This document shows positions 12,192 through 14,062 of a stretch of 14,062 nt of DNA, one piece after another (the stretch's first letter is position 1; each line of letters opens with the position of its first letter). The DNA is from DATLYB01 sp964502525 (GTDB taxonomy: Bacteria; Bacteroidota; Bacteroidia; Chitinophagales; CAIOSU01). The notes beneath the pieces are model-generated. The model worked only from the letters and a program-made list of their open reading frames with translations, did not search any database and was not told where the DNA came from. The DNA is taken from the NCBI GenBank assembly GCA_964502525.1, contig CAZCXH010000133.1, forward strand, positions 1-14,062, given 5' to 3'. Position numbers and translations under genes: made by a program.

Positions 12192-13559
12192 TCAAACACC
12201 GACATAGCTTTTCAGCAAAGAATACAGCACTTCCTTCTCAGCCGTGGCGCCAAAGTCGCAGATGATTCCGGGCTCAAGGGCGCAGATGTATTCTTCGGCT
12301 TCCTTCAGAAAGCCTTCGTCTTCCGCGCAGCGAAGCATATAGTCAGTTTTCTCCTCGATGTCTGAAAACAGTTTCCCTTTTTCATCCCAACTTTTATCAT
12401 CAAGACTTTCAATATAATGTTTCACGCGGTCAAAGAAATCGCTTAGCCCTGTTGCCTTGCCTGTCGCACCCAGGACGCGCTCGTTGCGCTCCACTTGTTC
12501 GCGCCAGTATTTTAACTGATTCTTCACGCCTTCAAGGCACTTCCTGTTATGTTTCTCAATTTCAGTATTTTCCGGCAAGTCGTGTTTTTCAAGGAATGCA
12601 ATGATCTTTTCCAACCCGGCAGCAGGAAGGTAATTCAAAGCGCATTTAACGGGAAGCGTAACGGTATTGAAAAAGACCTCCACATTCAAATCATTGCAAA
12701 ACTCCACGACTGCCGGCAACTGATGCCAGTTCTGCTGCATGGGGCAATAGGATATCGTCAGCATTTTCCCTTTGCGAACGCAATATTGCTTCAGTTGCCG
12801 GATATTCTCCATCACCCTTTCAAACTTTGCATTCACCCTGATCTGCTCATAAGTGTCTTTTTCAATGGAATCAATGGATACCGCTATGGAGAACGACATC
12901 TTGTCGAGAATGCGCATGATGCGTTCATTCATGACAGTGCCGTTGGTCTGAACCGATATTGAAATTTTTGGATTCAGCTCAATCATCCTTTCCCAGATAT
13001 CGAGGTACTGGGGAATCAGAAAAGGTTCGCCTCCAAGAAAGTGAGAATTTTGCAGATGCGGGATGAACTCATCCAACTGCCGGATGAACTCGCTGTCATA
13101 AGGCGATGGAATCGGTGGCTTCCTCTCACGGTTTTGCCTGATGGACGATGATAACTCCCCTCGGCACATGATGCACTCGAGGTTGCAGGTGTTGCTCAGC
13201 TCGAAGTCAATTTTGGTGGGGTAGCCCTGTTCATCCCATCCATAATAATCAAAATTTTTAATAGGTATCCCATCAAAATTCCTTGCCGCGATCAGATGCC
13301 CGCATATCTGGCAACCCAATGACAAATCATCGCGCCTCAGCGCATCCCTGAATATATCCGCTTTTCTGCCAAACCAAATATCTTTTATTGACTGTTCGGG
13401 ATATGTTCCCAGATTATAAATCTTGTTAAAACAACAGGTGAACAGCCTTCCGCCCATCGCGAAATAAATGCTCTTGAACGGGGCATGGCACAACACCTCA
13501 GAACCCGTATCAGGGCGGGCTTTCCTGAAGTCATCTATCTGCCATTGCTCTAAAGCCAT
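12192..13559 (-). CDS. Twitch/SPASM-type radical SAM protein
   Basis: The 455-residue protein has the radical SAM cluster motif C125-x3-C129-x2-C132 ('CNLECIMC'), then 'LGGEPFL' (175-181) for SAM binding, 'VQTNGTVM' (203-210) and 'VSIDSIEKDTYEQIR' (227-241), the usual barrel landmarks. Before the barrel lies a SPASM/twitch-like cysteine region (C24, C42, C43, C83, C86) with 'GRLFTCCFNKIYNLGTYPEQSI' and 'IWFGRKADIFRDAL'. This region normally follows the barrel, so the order looks permuted. Residues 335-455 form a charged helical C-terminal domain. It probably carries a second iron-sulfur cluster and modifies a peptide, sugar or other substrate that cannot be named. I start at the ATG giving 'MALEQWQIDDFR': the 65-residue extension upstream is Cys-, His- and Val-rich with no domain and overlaps a gene on the other strand. 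Confidence 0.9.
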   Translation of the reverse strand: MALEQWQIDDFRKARPDTGSEVLCHAPFKSIYFAMGGRLFTCCFNKIYNLGTYPEQSIKDIWFGRKADIFRDALRRDDLSLGCQICGHLIAARNFDGIPIKNFDYYGWDEQGYPTKIDFELSNTCNLECIMCRGELSSSIRQNRERKPPIPSPYDSEFIRQLDEFIPHLQNSHFLGGEPFLIPQYLDIWERMIELNPKISISVQTNGTVMNERIMRILDKMSFSIAVSIDSIEKDTYEQIRVNAKFERVMENIRQLKQYCVRKGKMLTISYCPMQQNWHQLPAVVEFCNDLNVEVFFNTVTLPVKCALNYLPAAGLEKIIAFLEKHDLPENTEIEKHNRKCLEGVKNQLKYWREQVERNERVLGATGKATGLSDFFDRVKHYIESLDDKSWDEKGKLFSDIEEKTDYMLRCAEDEGFLKEAEEYICALEPGIICDFGATAEKEVLYSLLKSYVGV

Positions 13560-13676
13560 TGTAAACTCTTTGCCGAATAAAGCTAAGATAATTTGGGTAT
13601 TGCATATTAGCGGTAACTCTATGACGACAGTGCCAACTCTAAACAGAAGTGCTAAAAACAAACGGACAAATACAAT
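13560..13676. promoter_or_regulatory. Divergent intergenic region, radical SAM gene and right-edge gene
   Basis: These 117 bp should hold both divergent promoters. For the radical SAM gene, TAGCTTTA read on the minus strand (13585-13578) is a one-mismatch -7 candidate 18 nt before its ATG. For the rightward gene, I see no exact TAnnTTTG. No hairpin stands out. Confidence 0.3.
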
Positions 13677-14062
13677 ATGACAACACTCATTGCAATAATA
13701 ATCGTAATCGTGGTGATTGCCGTTCTTGCGGGTAACAGCAAGAAAAAGACACAACTTACCTCGACAACAAACCTGACAAATAGCAACAGCAGTAATAGTA
13801 ATGCTGGCAGACAGCAGGTTTTTACAGGCGACTACTTACCTCAAACCATTCAACGGACAGGTTTGCAGGTATTGGAAACAATCCACATCATCGGGACATC
13901 AAAAGCTATTGACACCATAAAAGGACGTTATGACTTTCTACTTCAAATCATTGGGACACTTCAAAAAGGACAAAGCAATTCTCGTTACTTGTCCGACATT
14001 CAAAAGTCATCTACCCTGACAGGTTTTTGTTTTGGCGATTGCTCACCGTTGGACGTCAGTAT
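13677..14062 (+). CDS. Partial gene, N-terminally membrane-anchored protein, cut by the window end
   Basis: An uninterrupted plus-strand frame opens with ATG at 13677 and runs 128 codons to the window end with no stop. Residues 4-19 ('LIAIIIVIVVIAVLAG') form a single hydrophobic helix, followed by a basic stop-transfer 'NSKKK'. A Ser/Thr/Asn-rich linker follows (27-44), and then the start of a folded region ('LPQTIQRTGLQVLETIHIIG', later 'IKGRYDFLLQIIG'). The pattern predicts an inner-membrane anchor with a flexible stalk and a soluble domain. I do not recognise the family; the C terminus is missing. Because the frame is open at the edge, it is easily missed by ORF callers that need a stop. 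It is divergent from the radical SAM gene. Confidence 0.65.
   Translation, partial: MTTLIAIIIVIVVIAVLAGNSKKKTQLTSTTNLTNSNSSNSNAGRQQVFTGDYLPQTIQRTGLQVLETIHIIGTSKAIDTIKGRYDFLLQIIGTLQKGQSNSRYLSDIQKSSTLTGFCFGDCSPLDVS

Noticed and set aside
13560..13754. Sixty-five-residue N-terminal extension of the radical SAM protein
   Set aside because: Cys/His/Val-rich with no domain; it overlaps the divergent right-edge gene and would remove the space for promoters.
1..14062. CRISPR array, tRNA, rRNA, transposase or integrase
   Set aside because: No regularly spaced 25-40 bp repeats, no cloverleaf or rRNA motif recognised, and no mobile-element protein among the frames.

Overview
The window looks like an ordinary chromosomal stretch of a Bacteroidota bacterium, probably of the Chitinophagales/Sphingobacteriales type. 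The evidence is a DUF4468 secreted protein, a twitch/SPASM radical SAM protein, start codons with almost no Shine-Dalgarno sequences, and several upstream sites matching the Bacteroidota -7 element TAnnTTTG. No rRNA, tRNA, transposase, integrase or CRISPR array is visible. Thirteen protein genes are supported. One of them runs off the right edge, and several need a start codon other than the longest possible one.

Left part (1-5260): a 451-bp leader without a gene ends in a promoter for a solo ArsR-type repressor, with a perfect inverted repeat between its two promoter elements. Next come a secreted DUF4468 protein (minus), an AGMO-like sterol desaturase family membrane oxygenase (plus), an exported META/lipocalin-like protein (minus), class 2 dihydroorotate dehydrogenase pyrD (minus) and a small acidic protein (plus).

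Middle (5349-10458): a DinB-family metalloprotein (plus) faces a secreted protein of unknown function (minus). Then come a 974-residue YdiJ/GlcD-GlcF-type FAD and iron-sulfur dehydrogenase (minus) and a YdfG-like short-chain dehydrogenase (minus). The last two lie 66 bp apart on one strand and may form a 2-/3-hydroxy acid oxidising pair.

Right part (10593-14062): a UbiA-family membrane prenyltransferase (plus) diverges from the short-chain dehydrogenase. It is followed by a 291-bp gap, an orphan AtuA C-terminal-domain protein (plus), a radical SAM protein with its SPASM-like cysteine region at the N terminus (minus), and an unterminated open frame with a membrane anchor (plus) that is cut by the window end.

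Genes mostly alternate in strand, so most units are monocistronic. The shared theme, where there is one, is quinone-linked redox: pyrD, the YdiJ-like dehydrogenase and possibly the UbiA enzyme. The most unexpected structure is in the intergenic DNA. At least two gaps (5853-5918 and 9651-9705) hold degenerate octamers beginning TGA at exact 8-nt spacing, arranged as inverted arrays. In three of the four arms the array starts on a gene's TGA stop codon. A third gap (5290-5313) shows the same 8-nt phase.
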